From the NCBI GenBank assembly GCA_021847015.1, contig JAJZVW010000003.1:62001-126000 (forward strand): 64,000 bases of DNA, in the 5' to 3' direction. Made by a program: the position numbers and the translations under genes. Under the pieces are notes generated by a model. That model searched no databases and was not told the DNA's origin. It saw only the letters and a program-made list of their open reading frames with translations. This document shows positions 1-8,970 of the stretch, piece by piece (position 1 is the first letter of the stretch; every line of letters begins with the position of its first letter). Source of the DNA: Pseudomonadota bacterium. GTDB lineage: Bacteria > Pseudomonadota > Alphaproteobacteria > Rhodospirillales > Magnetospirillaceae.

Positions 1-112
1 GTTCCACCGCAACCCCGCATTTCGGGCAGGTAATCGGCGTGCGAGCCATATCGTAGAAGCGGCAACCACAGCTTGTGCAGGTTCGCTTCTGGCCCCATTC
101 TGGCTTAGCCAC
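1..112 (-). CDS. TIGR02300-type FYDLN-acid zinc-ribbon protein, N-terminal part
   Basis: The gene runs off the left edge, so only its first 37 codons are visible. Read on the minus strand from a GTG at 112 it begins VAKPEWGQKRTC and carries two CxxC pairs (C12/C15 and C29/C32) around FYDMARTPITCPKCG. This is the hallmark of the small alphaproteobacterial FYDLN-acid family, whose members have a zinc ribbon followed by an acidic tail; the tail would lie outside the window. A clear GAGGAGG ribosome-binding site precedes the GTG and decides the start. The gene is divergent from aroA. The molecular function of the family is unknown to me. Confidence 0.85.
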   Translation of the reverse strand, partial: MAKPEWGQKRTCTSCGCRFYDMARTPITCPKCGVAVE

Positions 113-327
113 CTTCGCGTCCTCCTCGCATTCGGCACCCAATCCTTTGATGGACACCGGTTGGGGGGCGATTTGCCATGTTCGCCAGCGTGTGTCAAAA
201 CGAAAAAACCATGCCCTCGCCGGCAGGGATGCCCGTCCACGCCGGTCTATGCCGGACGGGGCGGCTGTGGTAGATGACGGCCGTTGATTTCGAGCGGCGC
301 CCCAAGCGCCGCCACGCGGGAGAGAAC

Positions 328-1662
328 ATGCAGAAACCAATGGTTTCCAGCCGTGCCGGCGCGCTTGCCGGCACCGCGCGGGTGCCGGGCGACAAGTCCG
401 TCTCGCACCGGGCGCTGATGCTGGGCGCGCTGGCGGTCGGCGAGAGCGTGATCGAAGGCCTGCTGGAAGGCGAGGACGTCCTGTGCACCGCCGAGGCCAT
501 GCGCGCCCTGGGCGCCGAGGTCGAGAGGCTGGGCGACGGCCGCTGGCGCCTGCATGGGCGTGGCGTCGGCGGGCTGACCGAACCCGAAGGCGTGCTGGAC
601 ATGGGCAATTCCGGCACCGGCGTCCGGCTGCTGATGGGCTTGGTCGCGACCCATCCGTTCACCACCTTTTTCACCGGAGACGCCTCGCTGCGGTCGCGGC
701 CGATGAAGCGGGTGGTCGAGCCGCTGTCCCGCATCGGCGCCGGCTTCGTCACCCGCACCGGCGGACGCCTGCCGGCCGCGGTGATCGGCACGCCCATGCC
801 GCGCCCCATCACCTATGAACTGCCGGTGGCGTCGGCGCAGGTGAAGTCCGCCATTCTGCTGGCCGGGCTGAACACCCCCGGCGAAACCACGGTGATCGAA
901 CGCGAAGCCACCCGCGACCATACCGAACTGATGCTGAGGAATCTGGGCGCCGCCATCACCGTCGAACACCTGCCCGAAGGCGGGCGGGCGATCCGTCTGG
1001 TCGGGCAGCCGGAACTGACCGGACGGCCGGTCATCGTGCCGGCCGACCCCTCCTCCGCCGCTTTTCCGGCCGTCGCCGCCCTGGCCGTGCCGGGGTCCGA
1101 CGTGCGTCTGACCGGTGTCGGAGTCAATCCGTTGCGCACCGGCCTTTACCAGACGCTGGCGGAAATGAGCGCCGACATCCGTTTCGAAAACGGCCGCACC
1201 GAAGCCGGCGAGCCGGTGGCGGATCTGGTCGTGCGTTTCTCGGCCCTCAAGGGTGTGGACGTGCCGGCCGAGCGGGCGCCGTCCATGATCGACGAATACC
1301 CGATCCTGGCGGTCGCCGCCGCCTTCGCGGAAGGCAAGACGCGCATGTTCGGCCTGGCCGAATTGCGGGTCAAGGAAAGCGACCGCCTGGCCGCCATGGC
1401 CCGCGGACTGGCCGCCTGCGGCGTGAACGTCGAGGAGGATGCGGACACCCTGGTGGTCCATGGCACCGGCAAGCCCCCCAAAGGGGGAGCCACCATCGCC
1501 GTCAACCTCGACCACCGCATCGCCATGGCCTTCCTGGTCCTGGGCATGGCGTCGGAGGAACCGGTCGCCATCGACGACGCGCGCGCCATCGACACCAGCT
1601 TCCCCGCCTTCCCCGCCATGATGAACGCCTTAGGGGCGCGAATCGCGGCAAGGGAGGGGTGA
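328..1662 (+). CDS. aroA: 3-phosphoshikimate 1-carboxyvinyltransferase (EPSP synthase), class II-like
   Basis: Transfers enolpyruvate from PEP to shikimate-3-phosphate in aromatic amino acid synthesis (cytoplasmic). The ATG at 328 is chosen because GGGAGAG precedes it and the product (444 aa) then starts like family members; an in-frame ATG at 274 would add 18 unlikely residues. Visible signatures are the substrate loop [10 protein letters not shown] (K23), GNSGTG (N94-G98), the block [14 protein letters not shown], and [21 protein letters not shown]-type active-site residues near 320. The wording follows the class II (CP4-like) lineage, but Gly96 occupies the place where glyphosate-insensitive CP4 has Ala100. 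The gene lies a few bases ahead of cmk, so they are probably cotranscribed. Confidence 0.96.
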   Translation: MQKPMVSSRAGALAGTARVPGDKSVSHRALMLGALAVGESVIEGLLEGEDVLCTAEAMRALGAEVERLGDGRWRLHGRGVGGLTEPEGVLDMGNSGTGVRLLMGLVATHPFTTFFTGDASLRSRPMKRVVEPLSRIGAGFVTRTGGRLPAAVIGTPMPRPITYELPVASAQVKSAILLAGLNTPGETTVIEREATRDHTELMLRNLGAAITVEHLPEGGRAIRLVGQPELTGRPVIVPADPSSAAFPAVAALAVPGSDVRLTGVGVNPLRTGLYQTLAEMSADIRFENGRTEAGEPVADLVVRFSALKGVDVPAERAPSMIDEYPILAVAAAFAEGKTRMFGLAELRVKESDRLAAMARGLAACGVNVEEDADTLVVHGTGKPPKGGATIAVNLDHRIAMAFLVLGMASEEPVAIDDARAIDTSFPAFPAMMNALGARIAAREG

Positions 1663-1667
1663 CGGCC

Positions 1668-2306
1668 ATGATCATCGCCATCGACGGTCCCGCCGCCGCG
1701 GGAAAGGGCACCCTGGCCCGCCGGCTGGCCGCCGAACTGGCGTTCGACTATCTGGACACCGGCCAGATCTATCGCGCGGTCGGCATGAGGGTGGCGCGGA
1801 CGGGCGCCGATCCGGCCGATCCGGCGCTGGCCGCCGACGCGGCCCGCGCGCTGGTGCCCGCCGATCTCCATGCCGGGGATTTGCGCGGCGACGATGCCGC
1901 CCAGGCGGCATCGAAAGTGGCCGCCATCCCCGAGGTGCGGGCGGCGCTGTTGGATTTCCAGCGCGCCTTCGCCGCGCGGCCGCCGGGAGGGAGCGGCGCG
2001 GTGCTTGATGGCCGCGACATCGGCACGGTGGTCTGCCCGGACGCGCCCATCAAGCTTTTCGTCACCGCCTCGCTGGAAAAAAGGGCTGAACGCCGAGTGA
2101 AGGAGTTGCGGCAGCGCGGTCTCATCGCTATACAAGAGACCGTCCTCGCGGAGATGCGGGAAAGGGATACCCGCGACTCGAGTCGTTCGGTGGCCCCTCT
2201 CGTCCCCGCGGATGACGCCTTCGTGCTGGATACCACGGAACTCGACGCCGATGCGGCATTCGCCGCGGCGATCGGGTTTGTCCGTTCCCGCATGCCAGTC
2301 GATTGA
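1668..2306 (+). CDS. cmk: (d)CMP kinase
   Basis: Phosphorylates CMP and dCMP with ATP, feeding CTP and dCTP pools. The product is 212 aa from the ATG at 1668 and starts [15 protein letters not shown], the family P-loop at residues 7-15. The typical downstream blocks [27 protein letters not shown] and [10 protein letters not shown] are present. An AGGGAGGGG Shine-Dalgarno lies at 1651-1659, inside the end of aroA. A GTG at 1659 overlapping the aroA stop is the alternative start. The order aroA-cmk-rpsA is conserved across many proteobacteria. Confidence 0.95.
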   Translation: MIIAIDGPAAAGKGTLARRLAAELAFDYLDTGQIYRAVGMRVARTGADPADPALAADAARALVPADLHAGDLRGDDAAQAASKVAAIPEVRAALLDFQRAFAARPPGGSGAVLDGRDIGTVVCPDAPIKLFVTASLEKRAERRVKELRQRGLIAIQETVLAEMRERDTRDSSRSVAPLVPADDAFVLDTTELDADAAFAAAIGFVRSRMPVD

Positions 2307-2370
2307 ACGCCATCGATTGACCGGCGGCGACGCCGCGATGGCGCCGCGCCCCATCGGCGCTTAAGGAGAG

Positions 2371-2404
2371 CGGGCCCTGGCCTTTCACGGCCGGGGACCG
2401 TTTT
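2371..2404 (+). terminator. Rho-independent terminator or attenuator between cmk and rpsA
   Basis: The stem CGGGCCCTGGCC (2371-2382) pairs with GGCCGGGGACCG (2389-2400) with one mismatch and one G-T pair around the loop TTTCAC, and TTTT follows. It lies 64 bases past the cmk stop and 78 bases before the rpsA start, so it could end the aroA-cmk transcript or act in the rpsA leader. Confidence 0.6.
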
Positions 2405-2482
2405 GGCATTTCGATAACCGTCAAAGACCGCCGGAACCAACCGGCTGGCCGGAAAAAGCGACACAGAAAGGAAATAGACTTT

Positions 2483-4195
2483 ATGGTTAACACCGCCACC
2501 ATGCAGGCGACCGAAGACTTCGCCAGCCTGCTCGACGAAACCATGGGCGTGGGCAGCGCCTTCGAAGGGACCGTCATCAAAGGCATGATCGTCGAGATCG
2601 ACAACGATTTTGCGGTCATCGACGTGGGCCTCAAGTCCGAAGGCCGCGTGCCTCTCAAGGAATTCGCCACCGCTGGCCGCGCCGCCGAAATCAAGCCGGG
2701 CGATCAGGTCGAAGTGTTCGTGGAACGCTACGAGGACCGCAACGGCGAGGTCATGCTCTCCCGCGAGAAGGCCAAGCGCGAAGAGGCCTGGACCCTGCTT
2801 GAGAAGAGCTTCCAGGACAATCAGCGCGTCACCGGCGTCATCTTCGGCCGCGTCAAGGGCGGCTTCACCGTCGATCTTTCGGGCGCCGTGGCATTCCTGC
2901 CGGGCAGCCAGGTCGATATCCGTCCCGTGCGCGACATCACGCCGCTGCTGGGCACGCCGCAGCCGTTCCAGATCCTCAAGATGGACCGCTCGCGCGGCAA
3001 CATCGTGGTGTCCCGCCGCGCCGTCCTGGAAGAGACCCGCGCCGAGCAGCGTTCCGAGCTGATCGAGAACCTGAAGGAGGGCCAGATCCTCGAGGGCGTG
3101 GTGAAGAACATCACCGATTACGGCGCCTTCGTCGACCTGGGCGGCGTCGACGGCCTTCTGCACGTCACCGACATCGCCTGGAAGCGGATCAACCATCCGT
3201 CCGAGGCGCTGCACATCGGCCAGAACGTGCGCGTGCAGGTCATCCGCTTCAACCCGGAAACCCAGCGCATCAGCCTGGGCATCAAGCAGCTTGACGCGGA
3301 TCCGTGGGAAGGCGTCGAAGCCAAGTATCCGGTGGGCGCCAAGTTCGTCGGCCGCGTCACCAACATCACCGATTACGGCGCCTTCGTCGAGTTGGAGCCC
3401 GGCGTCGAGGGCCTGGTCCACGTCTCGGAAATGAGCTGGACCAAGAAGAACGTCCATCCCGGCAAGATCGTTTCCACCAGCCAGGAAGTGGAAGTGATGG
3501 TGCTGGACGTCGATCCCCAGAAGCGCCGCATCAGCCTGGGCCTCAAGCAGACCATGTCCAATCCGTGGGAGAGCTTCCTGGAGCGGCACCCGGTCGGCAG
3601 CGAGGTCGAGGGCGAGGTCAAGAACATCACCGAGTTCGGTCTGTTCGTCGGCCTGTCCGGCGACATCGACGGCATGGTGCATCTCTCGGACCTGGATTGG
3701 GAAAAGCCGGGCGAGCAGGCCATCGGCACCTACAAGAAGGGTGACATGGTCAAGGCCAAGGTCCTTGACGTCGATGTCGAGAAGGAACGCATCAGCCTGG
3801 GCATCAAGCAGCTCGGTTCCGATCCGTTCCAGTCGGCGATGGCCTCGCTGAAGAAGGGCGACATCGTCACCTGCACCGTCACCCAGGTCACCGAAAACGG
3901 TCTGGAAGTGGCGGTCGATGGCATCGGCGGCTTCATCCGCAAGTCCGACCTGGCGCGCGAGCGTTCGGAGCAGCGCCCCGAGCGGTTCGCCGTCGGCGAG
4001 AAGATCGACGCCAAGGTCACGGCCGTCGAGAAGAGCGCCCGCAAGATTTCGCTGTCCGTCAAGGCCCGCGAGATCGACGAGGAAAAGCAGGCGATGGCGG
4101 AGTACGGGTCGTCCGATTCCGGCGCTTCGCTGGGCGACATCCTGGGAGCCGCCTTCAACAAGGCCCGCGAAGGGAAAGCGGCCGACGAGAAGTAA
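2483..4195 (+). CDS. rpsA: 30S ribosomal protein S1
   Basis: Large mRNA-binding ribosomal protein that promotes translation initiation. The 570-aa product has six S1 repeats beginning near residues 27, 115, 202, 289, 376 and 463. Repeats 3 and 4 carry nearly identical NITDYGAFVDL/VEL motifs, and repeat ends read RISLGIKQL or RISLGLKQ. A good AGAAAGGAAATAG ribosome-binding region precedes the ATG. Length and architecture match the usual proteobacterial six-domain S1. The 175-base leader holds a hairpin plus T-run (2371-2404), so expression could be partly independent of cmk. Confidence 0.97.
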   Translation: MVNTATMQATEDFASLLDETMGVGSAFEGTVIKGMIVEIDNDFAVIDVGLKSEGRVPLKEFATAGRAAEIKPGDQVEVFVERYEDRNGEVMLSREKAKREEAWTLLEKSFQDNQRVTGVIFGRVKGGFTVDLSGAVAFLPGSQVDIRPVRDITPLLGTPQPFQILKMDRSRGNIVVSRRAVLEETRAEQRSELIENLKEGQILEGVVKNITDYGAFVDLGGVDGLLHVTDIAWKRINHPSEALHIGQNVRVQVIRFNPETQRISLGIKQLDADPWEGVEAKYPVGAKFVGRVTNITDYGAFVELEPGVEGLVHVSEMSWTKKNVHPGKIVSTSQEVEVMVLDVDPQKRRISLGLKQTMSNPWESFLERHPVGSEVEGEVKNITEFGLFVGLSGDIDGMVHLSDLDWEKPGEQAIGTYKKGDMVKAKVLDVDVEKERISLGIKQLGSDPFQSAMASLKKGDIVTCTVTQVTENGLEVAVDGIGGFIRKSDLARERSEQRPERFAVGEKIDAKVTAVEKSARKISLSVKAREIDEEKQAMAEYGSSDSGASLGDILGAAFNKAREGKAADEK

Positions 4196-4220
4196 GGCTC
4201 GCGCCCTGGTGGCATGGGAA

Positions 4221-4243
4221 GGCCCGCATCGACGATGCGGGCC
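4221..4243 (+). terminator. Rho-independent terminator after rpsA
   Basis: Perfect 10-bp stem GGCCCGCATC / GATGCGGGCC with loop GAC, followed by TTCGCCATTT. It lies 26 bases past the rpsA stop and separates rpsA from ihfB. Confidence 0.8.
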
Positions 4244-4361
4244 TTCGCCATTTCGCCTGAAGCATGGTAAAAAGCATTACCCCTCAACAGCTTGGCTTGA
4301 CGCCCCCCGCCGCTTGCGGCAGGCTTGGGCGATGTTCGACCAACGCGACGAATGAGAAGCC

Positions 4362-4655
4362 ATGACAAAGTCAGAGCTGATCGCCCGCCTAGCCTCAACC
4401 CACCCCCATCTCTACCAGCGGGATATCGAGCGCATCGTCACCACCATTTTCGACGAGATCGCCGCCGCGCTGGGCCGGGGCGACCGTGTCGAACTGCGGG
4501 GCTTCGGCGCCTTTTCGGTGCGCAAGCGCGATCCGCGCCAAGGACGCAACCCCCGTACCGGCGAAGCGGTGTCGGTGGAAGGAAAGGCCATCCCTTTCTT
4601 CAAGACCGGCAAACAGCTCCGTGAGCGTCTGAACCGCGAGGGGGGGCGCGAGTAA
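4362..4655 (+). CDS. ihfB: Integration host factor subunit beta
   Basis: DNA-bending nucleoid protein that acts as a heterodimer with IHF-alpha. The 97-aa product starts [10 protein letters not shown] and holds the family blocks [21 protein letters not shown] (RGFGxF plus the minor-groove beta-arm RNPRTGE) and [17 protein letters not shown]. Full length. It is followed four bases later by the LapA-domain gene, and pyrF and trpF continue downstream in the same direction, a common alphaproteobacterial cluster. Confidence 0.95.
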   Translation: MTKSELIARLASTHPHLYQRDIERIVTTIFDEIAAALGRGDRVELRGFGAFSVRKRDPRQGRNPRTGEAVSVEGKAIPFFKTGKQLRERLNREGGRE

Positions 4656-4659
4656 CGCC

Positions 4660-4965
4660 GTGCGCGCGCTGGGCTGGATCGTCGCCGTCGCCATCGCGCT
4701 GCTGTCCATCGTGTTCGCGGTATCCAACCGCCAGCCGGTGGCGCTGGAATTGTGGCCGCTGCCTTGGTCGCTGACGTTGCCGCTTTACCTCGCCGTATTC
4801 GGGGCACTGGTGTTGGGCATGGCGGTCGGCGCCGTCGCGGCGTGGGCTTCGGGGCGCGGGACGCGGCGGCGTGCCCGAGACCAGAAGCGACGCGCCGATA
4901 GCCTGGCCCGGCAACTGGAAACCGCGGGCCCGTCTTCGGAGCGGCCGGCCGAACCTCGGGCCTGA
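4660..4965 (+). CDS. LapA (DUF1049) domain membrane protein
   Basis: Small inner-membrane protein (101 aa, GTG start) related to LapA/YciS, which in E. coli cooperates with LapB in setting lipopolysaccharide levels. Two hydrophobic segments are visible, about residues 4-22 and 40-65, separated by SNRQPVALELWPLPWS, the characteristic loop of the family. A basic, coiled-coil-like cytoplasmic tail rich in Arg and Lys follows (RRRARDQKRRADSLARQLE). It sits four bases behind ihfB, as in many alphaproteobacteria. The role here is inferred from family only. Confidence 0.85.
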   Translation: MRALGWIVAVAIALLSIVFAVSNRQPVALELWPLPWSLTLPLYLAVFGALVLGMAVGAVAAWASGRGTRRRARDQKRRADSLARQLETAGPSSERPAEPRA

Positions 4966-5001
4966 CCTCACCTCTCCGCCGTACTTTGCCAAAGGTTATC
5001 C

Positions 5002-5706
5002 ATGTCCAATCCCATTTTCGTCGCCCTCGACACCACCGAGACCGGCAAGGCCGCCGCGCTGGCGGCGCGGCTTGGGCCTCTGGTCGGCGGCATCAAGCTG
5101 GGCCTTGAATTCTTCGTCGCGCAAGGTCCCGCCGGCGTCGCCGAGGTGGCGCGGGCGGGATCGCCGCTTTTTCTGGACCTCAAGCTCCACGACATTCCGA
5201 ACACGGTCGCCGGCGCCATGCGGGCCGTGGCACGGCTGGCCCCGGCCTTGACCACCATCCACGCCTCGGGCGGGTCCGACATGATGAAGGCTGCGGTCGC
5301 GGCGGCGCGGGAGGAGGCCGACAAGCGCGGAGTTGCGCCCGCCAAGGTGCTGGCGGTGACCATCCTCACCAGCCTGGACCAAGCCGGCATGGGGGCGGTG
5401 GGCATCCCGGGAACCGTCCTGGATCAGGTGCGGCGCCTGGCGGAGCTGGCGCGACGCGCCGGTGTCGACGGGCTGGTGTGCTCCCCGCACGAAGTCGCCG
5501 CCGTGCGGAATGCCGTCGGCACCGATATGATGCTGGTGGTGCCGGGCATCCGCCCCGCCTGGAGCGCGGTCGAGGACCAGAAGCGGATCATGACCCCGCG
5601 CGAGGCGTTGCGGCAAGGCGCCGACGTCCTGGTCATCGGCCGGCCGATCACGGCGGCGGACGCCCCGGAGGAAGCCGCACGCAGGATTGCCCATGAGTTG
5701 AGTTAA
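5002..5706 (+). CDS. pyrF: Orotidine 5'-phosphate decarboxylase
   Basis: Final step of UMP synthesis, decarboxylating OMP. The 234-aa TIM-barrel protein shows the full catalytic set: D10 in VALDT, K32, and DLKLHDIPNTV with D59, K61 and D64, plus the phosphate-binding end VVPGIRP and VIGRPIT. Full length. It lies 36 bases after the LapA-domain gene and 31 before trpF, so a shared transcript from ihfB onward is likely. Confidence 0.97.
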   Translation: MSNPIFVALDTTETGKAAALAARLGPLVGGIKLGLEFFVAQGPAGVAEVARAGSPLFLDLKLHDIPNTVAGAMRAVARLAPALTTIHASGGSDMMKAAVAAAREEADKRGVAPAKVLAVTILTSLDQAGMGAVGIPGTVLDQVRRLAELARRAGVDGLVCSPHEVAAVRNAVGTDMMLVVPGIRPAWSAVEDQKRIMTPREALRQGADVLVIGRPITAADAPEEAARRIAHELS

Positions 5707-5737
5707 GCTGACCGCCCACCGGTCGAGGAGCTCCATC

Positions 5738-6379
5738 ATGCCGGTCGCCGTGAAGATTTGCGGCATCAACAGCGAAAAGGCCATGGAGGCCGCGATCGAG
5801 GCCGGCGCGGATTACGTGGGACTGGTGTTCTTTCCCCCCAGCCCGCGCTTCGTGACCCCCGCGCATGCCGCCGAACTGCTCCAATTTCTGCCCGAGGAAA
5901 TGGTCAAGGTCGGCCTGTTCGTGGATCCCGACGACGCGCTGCTCGACGAGGTGCTGTGCCAGGTGCGGCTGGACATGTTGCAGTTTCACGGGCGCGAGAC
6001 CCCGGCGCGCCTCGACACAATCCGCCTGGAATACGGCATCCCCGTCATGAAGGCCATTCCCGTCTCCACGGCCGAGGACCTCGGCGCGGCCGAGCCATTC
6101 CTATCGGTGGCGGACAGCTTGCTGTTCGACGCCAAGCCGCCCAAGGACGCCATCCTTCCCGGCGGCAATGCGGCCTCGTTCGACTGGACCGTCCTTGCGG
6201 GACGTCGTTGGAGCCTGCCGTGGATGCTGGCCGGCGGCCTGACCCCCGAGAACGTGGCCGAAGCCATTCGTGTTTCCGGCGCCCGGGCGGTGGACGTGTC
6301 CTCGGGCGTCGAAAGCGCGCCGGGAATCAAGGATGCGGCCCGCATCCGCGCCTTCGTCAAAGCGGCGAAGGGAGCCTGA
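5738..6379 (+). CDS. trpF: Phosphoribosylanthranilate isomerase
   Basis: Amadori rearrangement of N-(5'-phosphoribosyl)anthranilate to CdRP in tryptophan synthesis. The product is 213 aa. VKICGI with C8 as general base, YVGLVFFPPSPR, the LLFDAKPPKD block with the acid Asp, and LAGGLTPENV (phosphate loop) are all present. A GGTCGAGGAGCTCC ribosome-binding region precedes the ATG. In many relatives trpB and trpA follow, but here the next gene is an unrelated nuclease-like orphan, so trpBA must lie elsewhere. Confidence 0.96.
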   Translation: MPVAVKICGINSEKAMEAAIEAGADYVGLVFFPPSPRFVTPAHAAELLQFLPEEMVKVGLFVDPDDALLDEVLCQVRLDMLQFHGRETPARLDTIRLEYGIPVMKAIPVSTAEDLGAAEPFLSVADSLLFDAKPPKDAILPGGNAASFDWTVLAGRRWSLPWMLAGGLTPENVAEAIRVSGARAVDVSSGVESAPGIKDAARIRAFVKAAKGA

Positions 6380-6380
6380 C

Positions 6381-6953
6381 GTGGTCAGCGAACGCCAGTG
6401 GGCCGAGGCGCTGGCCGCCGCCCTGCAAGCCCCGCTTGCCTCGCGCCTGGGCGCCGGAATCCACGTCACCACCGAAGACTTGATCCGGCATACGGCGGCC
6501 ATTACCGGGCACGGGCCCGATCATCAGCCCGTGCTCGGACGCCTTGACCATGAATTCACCACCGACATGCTGGTATGGGACGACCAGCCCCACGACGAGG
6601 GCACCGGCTGGCTGCCGCGCGTGGTGGTGGAGGTGAAGTTCTTCGCCGTCAGCGCCCATGACGCCCTGGCCTTCATGGCCAAGGCCGAGCGCCACCGCCA
6701 GCTCTACCCCTATCTGCGCACCGCCCTGGTCATGCCGGGAATGGCCGCGATCCCGCCGCGCCTGCCCCTGCTGGCCGACCGCTTCGATCTCATGCTCGCC
6801 CTGCCGCGCCTGGAATGGGACGACGGGCTGCTGGCGGAGGTGGCGGACGCGCTCGCCGCCGAAACCGAGGCATCGCGGGCGCTGGAGCGCCTGCTCACGG
6901 AAAAGGGCAAAGGACGCCTGCGGATGGTGCGGCGCGGCCTGGACCTGCGCTGA
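6381..6953 (+). CDS. Hypothetical protein with PD-(D/E)XK nuclease-like core
   Basis: I do not recognise this 190-aa protein. GTG start at 6381 with GGGAG upstream, one base after the trpF stop, so probably translationally coupled. The core TDMLVWDD (D62) followed by RVVVEVKFF (E84, K86) has the order Asp...Glu-x-Lys expected for the PD-(D/E)XK fold, after which a helix rich in His and Arg follows (MAKAERHRQLYPYLR). The C-terminal third is helical and charged. Nuclease activity is inference from the motif spacing alone. It is convergent with trmB, and only six bases separate the two genes. Confidence 0.55.
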   Translation: MVSERQWAEALAAALQAPLASRLGAGIHVTTEDLIRHTAAITGHGPDHQPVLGRLDHEFTTDMLVWDDQPHDEGTGWLPRVVVEVKFFAVSAHDALAFMAKAERHRQLYPYLRTALVMPGMAAIPPRLPLLADRFDLMLALPRLEWDDGLLAEVADALAAETEASRALERLLTEKGKGRLRMVRRGLDLR

Positions 6954-6959
6954 AGGCTG

Positions 6960-7676
6960 TCAGGTCCGAGGCTTGCGGCAGAAGCGCATGAAGGTCGGCG
7001 GATAGCCGGCCAGCAACTTCCGCTCGTAACGGGTTGGCGGCCAATCGTCGGGCAACGCCGCACGCTCTTGCGTGATCTGGCGGGCGGTGAAGGCGGGATG
7101 ATCGCCCAAGTGCCCAAGCGCCCATTCGACGTAGACGGGATCGTCGCTCGCAACCCGCAATTCGGCACCATCGGCCATCACCCGGGCCAGGGCGGCGAGA
7201 TTGGCCGGCCCGATGAATCGACGCTCGGCATGACGCTTTTTCGGCCACGGGTCGGGGAAAAGCACGAACACCCGCCCGAGGCTGGCCTCCGGCAATGCCG
7301 GCAGCAGCAGGCGCGCATCCTCGGGAAAAATGCGCACCGTATCGATGCCGCTGGCGTTCAAATGCCCGAGAAGGCTGGCGACGCCGTTGAGGAAGACCTC
7401 GCAACCGATGATGCCGACATCGGGATGCCGGCGGACCTGCTCGGCCACATGCTCCCCGCCGCCGAAACCGATTTCCAGCCAGACCTCGGATACCGCGCGC
7501 GGGAAAAGGCTGGCGGGAACGACCACCTCGTCCGCCCCCGGGACGGCGATGGCCAGCCTGGGCAGCAGCTCGGCCATGAGGTCACGCGCGCTTTGACGCA
7601 GCCGCTTGCCGCGCCGACGGCCGAAAAAGCGCGGCCCGCCGGGTCGCGCTCCGTCACGGTTGCCGCTTTCGCCCAC
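6960..7676 (-). CDS. trmB: tRNA (guanine-N7-)-methyltransferase
   Basis: Methylates G46 of tRNAs to m7G using SAM. The 238-aa product (GTG start) has the SAM motif EIGFGGGEHV, the acidic block FPEDARLLL, the signature VLFPDPWPKKRHAERRF, and the C-terminal PTRYERKLL substrate segment. Full length for the family. It begins six bases after the metK stop, so the SAM synthetase and a SAM-dependent methyltransferase are probably cotranscribed under the metK riboswitch. Confidence 0.96.
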   Translation of the reverse strand: MGESGNRDGARPGGPRFFGRRRGKRLRQSARDLMAELLPRLAIAVPGADEVVVPASLFPRAVSEVWLEIGFGGGEHVAEQVRRHPDVGIIGCEVFLNGVASLLGHLNASGIDTVRIFPEDARLLLPALPEASLGRVFVLFPDPWPKKRHAERRFIGPANLAALARVMADGAELRVASDDPVYVEWALGHLGDHPAFTARQITQERAALPDDWPPTRYERKLLAGYPPTFMRFCRKPRT

Positions 7677-7682
7677 GACCGG

Positions 7683-8849
7683 TCAGAACGCGCGCTTCAG
7701 TTGTTCGGCCAGATCGGTGCGCTCCCACGAGAACCCGCCGTCCGGATCGGGATTGCGGCCGAAATGGCCGTAAGCCGCGGTGCGGGCGTAGATGGGCTTG
7801 TTGAGGGCCAGATGAGTGCGGATACCGCGGGGGCTGAGGTCCATCAGCTTCTGCAACTGGATCGACAGCGCATCCTCGTCCACCCTTCCGGTTCCGTAGG
7901 TGTCCACATAGACCGACAGCGGCTTGGATACGCCGATGGCATAGCTGAGCTGGATCACGCAACGGTCCGCCAGCCCGGCCGCGACCACGTTTTTCGCCAG
8001 ATAGCGGGCCGCATAGGCAGCCGAGCGGTCCACCTTGGTGGGGTCCTTGCCCGAAAAAGCGCCACCGCCATGGGGAGCGGCGCCGCCATAGGTGTCGACG
8101 ATGATCTTGCGGCCGGTCAGGCCGCAATCGCCGTCCGGCCCGCCGATGACGAAGCGCCCCGTGGGGTTGACGTAGAAGGAATCCTCCGGGCACATCCAGC
8201 CTTGGGGCAGGACGTCGAGCACATGGGGACGGACGATCTCGCGCACATCCGCCTGGCTGAGGCTGGCGTCGTGCTGGGTGGAGACCACCACCGACGTGGC
8301 CCGCACCGGCTTGCCGTCGCGGTATTCCAGGGTCACCTGGCTCTTGGCGTCGGGACCAAGCAGGGGCTGCGCGCCCGAGTGGCGGGCCTCGGCCAGCGAC
8401 TTCAGAATGTTGTGGGCATAGTAGATCGGCGCCGGCATGAGCTGGGGCGTCTCGTTGCAGGCATAGCCGAACATGATGCCCTGGTCACCCGCCCCCTCAT
8501 CCTTGTCCCCGGCCGCATCGACGCCCACCGCAATGTCGGCGGATTGGGAATGGACGTGGACCTGGACCTCGGCCTTTTTCCAGTGGAAGCCTTCCTGCTC
8601 GTACCCGATGTCGCGGACCGCGTGGCGCGCGACGTCCTCCATCAGCCCCTTGGTCACCGACGCCGGGCCGCGCACCTCGCCGGCCAACACGATCAGGTTG
8701 GTCGTGCACAAGGTCTCGACGGCGACGCGCGAATAAGGGTCCGCGGCGAGAAAGGCATCGACGATGGCGTCGGAGATGCGGTCGGCAACCTTGTCGGGAT
8801 GTCCTTCGGACACCGACTCGGACGTGAACAGGTAATTCTTCTTGGACAT
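7683..8849 (-). CDS. metK: S-adenosylmethionine synthetase
   Basis: Makes SAM from methionine and ATP. The product is 388 aa from the ATG at 8849, chosen because AGGAGG sits eight bases upstream (a TTG six bases further out is the alternative). Motifs are [10 protein letters not shown] near the N-terminus, [12 protein letters not shown], and the phosphate loop [16 protein letters not shown]. The roughly 70-base leader after a SAM-II riboswitch (8921-8970) indicates feedback control by the product SAM. trmB follows immediately. Confidence 0.97.
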   Translation of the reverse strand: MSKKNYLFTSESVSEGHPDKVADRISDAIVDAFLAADPYSRVAVETLCTTNLIVLAGEVRGPASVTKGLMEDVARHAVRDIGYEQEGFHWKKAEVQVHVHSQSADIAVGVDAAGDKDEGAGDQGIMFGYACNETPQLMPAPIYYAHNILKSLAEARHSGAQPLLGPDAKSQVTLEYRDGKPVRATSVVVSTQHDASLSQADVREIVRPHVLDVLPQGWMCPEDSFYVNPTGRFVIGGPDGDCGLTGRKIIVDTYGGAAPHGGGAFSGKDPTKVDRSAAYAARYLAKNVVAAGLADRCVIQLSYAIGVSKPLSVYVDTYGTGRVDEDALSIQLQKLMDLSPRGIRTHLALNKPIYARTAAYGHFGRNPDPDGGFSWERTDLAEQLKRAF

Positions 8850-8920
8850 GGGCAAGCCCTCCTAGTTCCGATCAACAGGGACCAGGGGCATCGAAAATGG
8901 TTGGAATGCCATCGTGATGC

Positions 8921-8970
8921 ACCCACTTAGCCTGCGTTTAACGTGGCGGCAAGCGGTCAAATCTCCACGT
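8921..8970 (-). promoter_or_regulatory. SAM-II riboswitch in the metK leader
   Basis: Minus-strand sequence gives a classic SAM-II pseudoknot. P1 is ACGTGG (8970-8965) with CCACGT (8946-8941). The P1 loop contains GATTTGACCGCTT, whose CCGCTT pairs with AAGTGG further 3' to form P2 (one G-T pair). The linker TTAAAC and the conserved GCTAA are in place. Position about 70 bases before metK fits the known class, which senses SAM and blocks expression. The pairings are seen directly; the class assignment comes from recall of the SAM-II consensus. Confidence 0.9.

Noticed and set aside
328-1662. Claim of glyphosate resistance from class II EPSP synthase
   Set aside because: The residue linked to insensitivity in CP4 is Gly here, so resistance cannot be inferred.
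7068-8930. Long plus-strand open frame (620 aa) opposite trmB and metK
   Set aside because: It crosses two well-identified genes and the riboswitch, has low-complexity His/Gly/Arg-rich sequence and no family motif. It is an antisense shadow of GC-rich codons.
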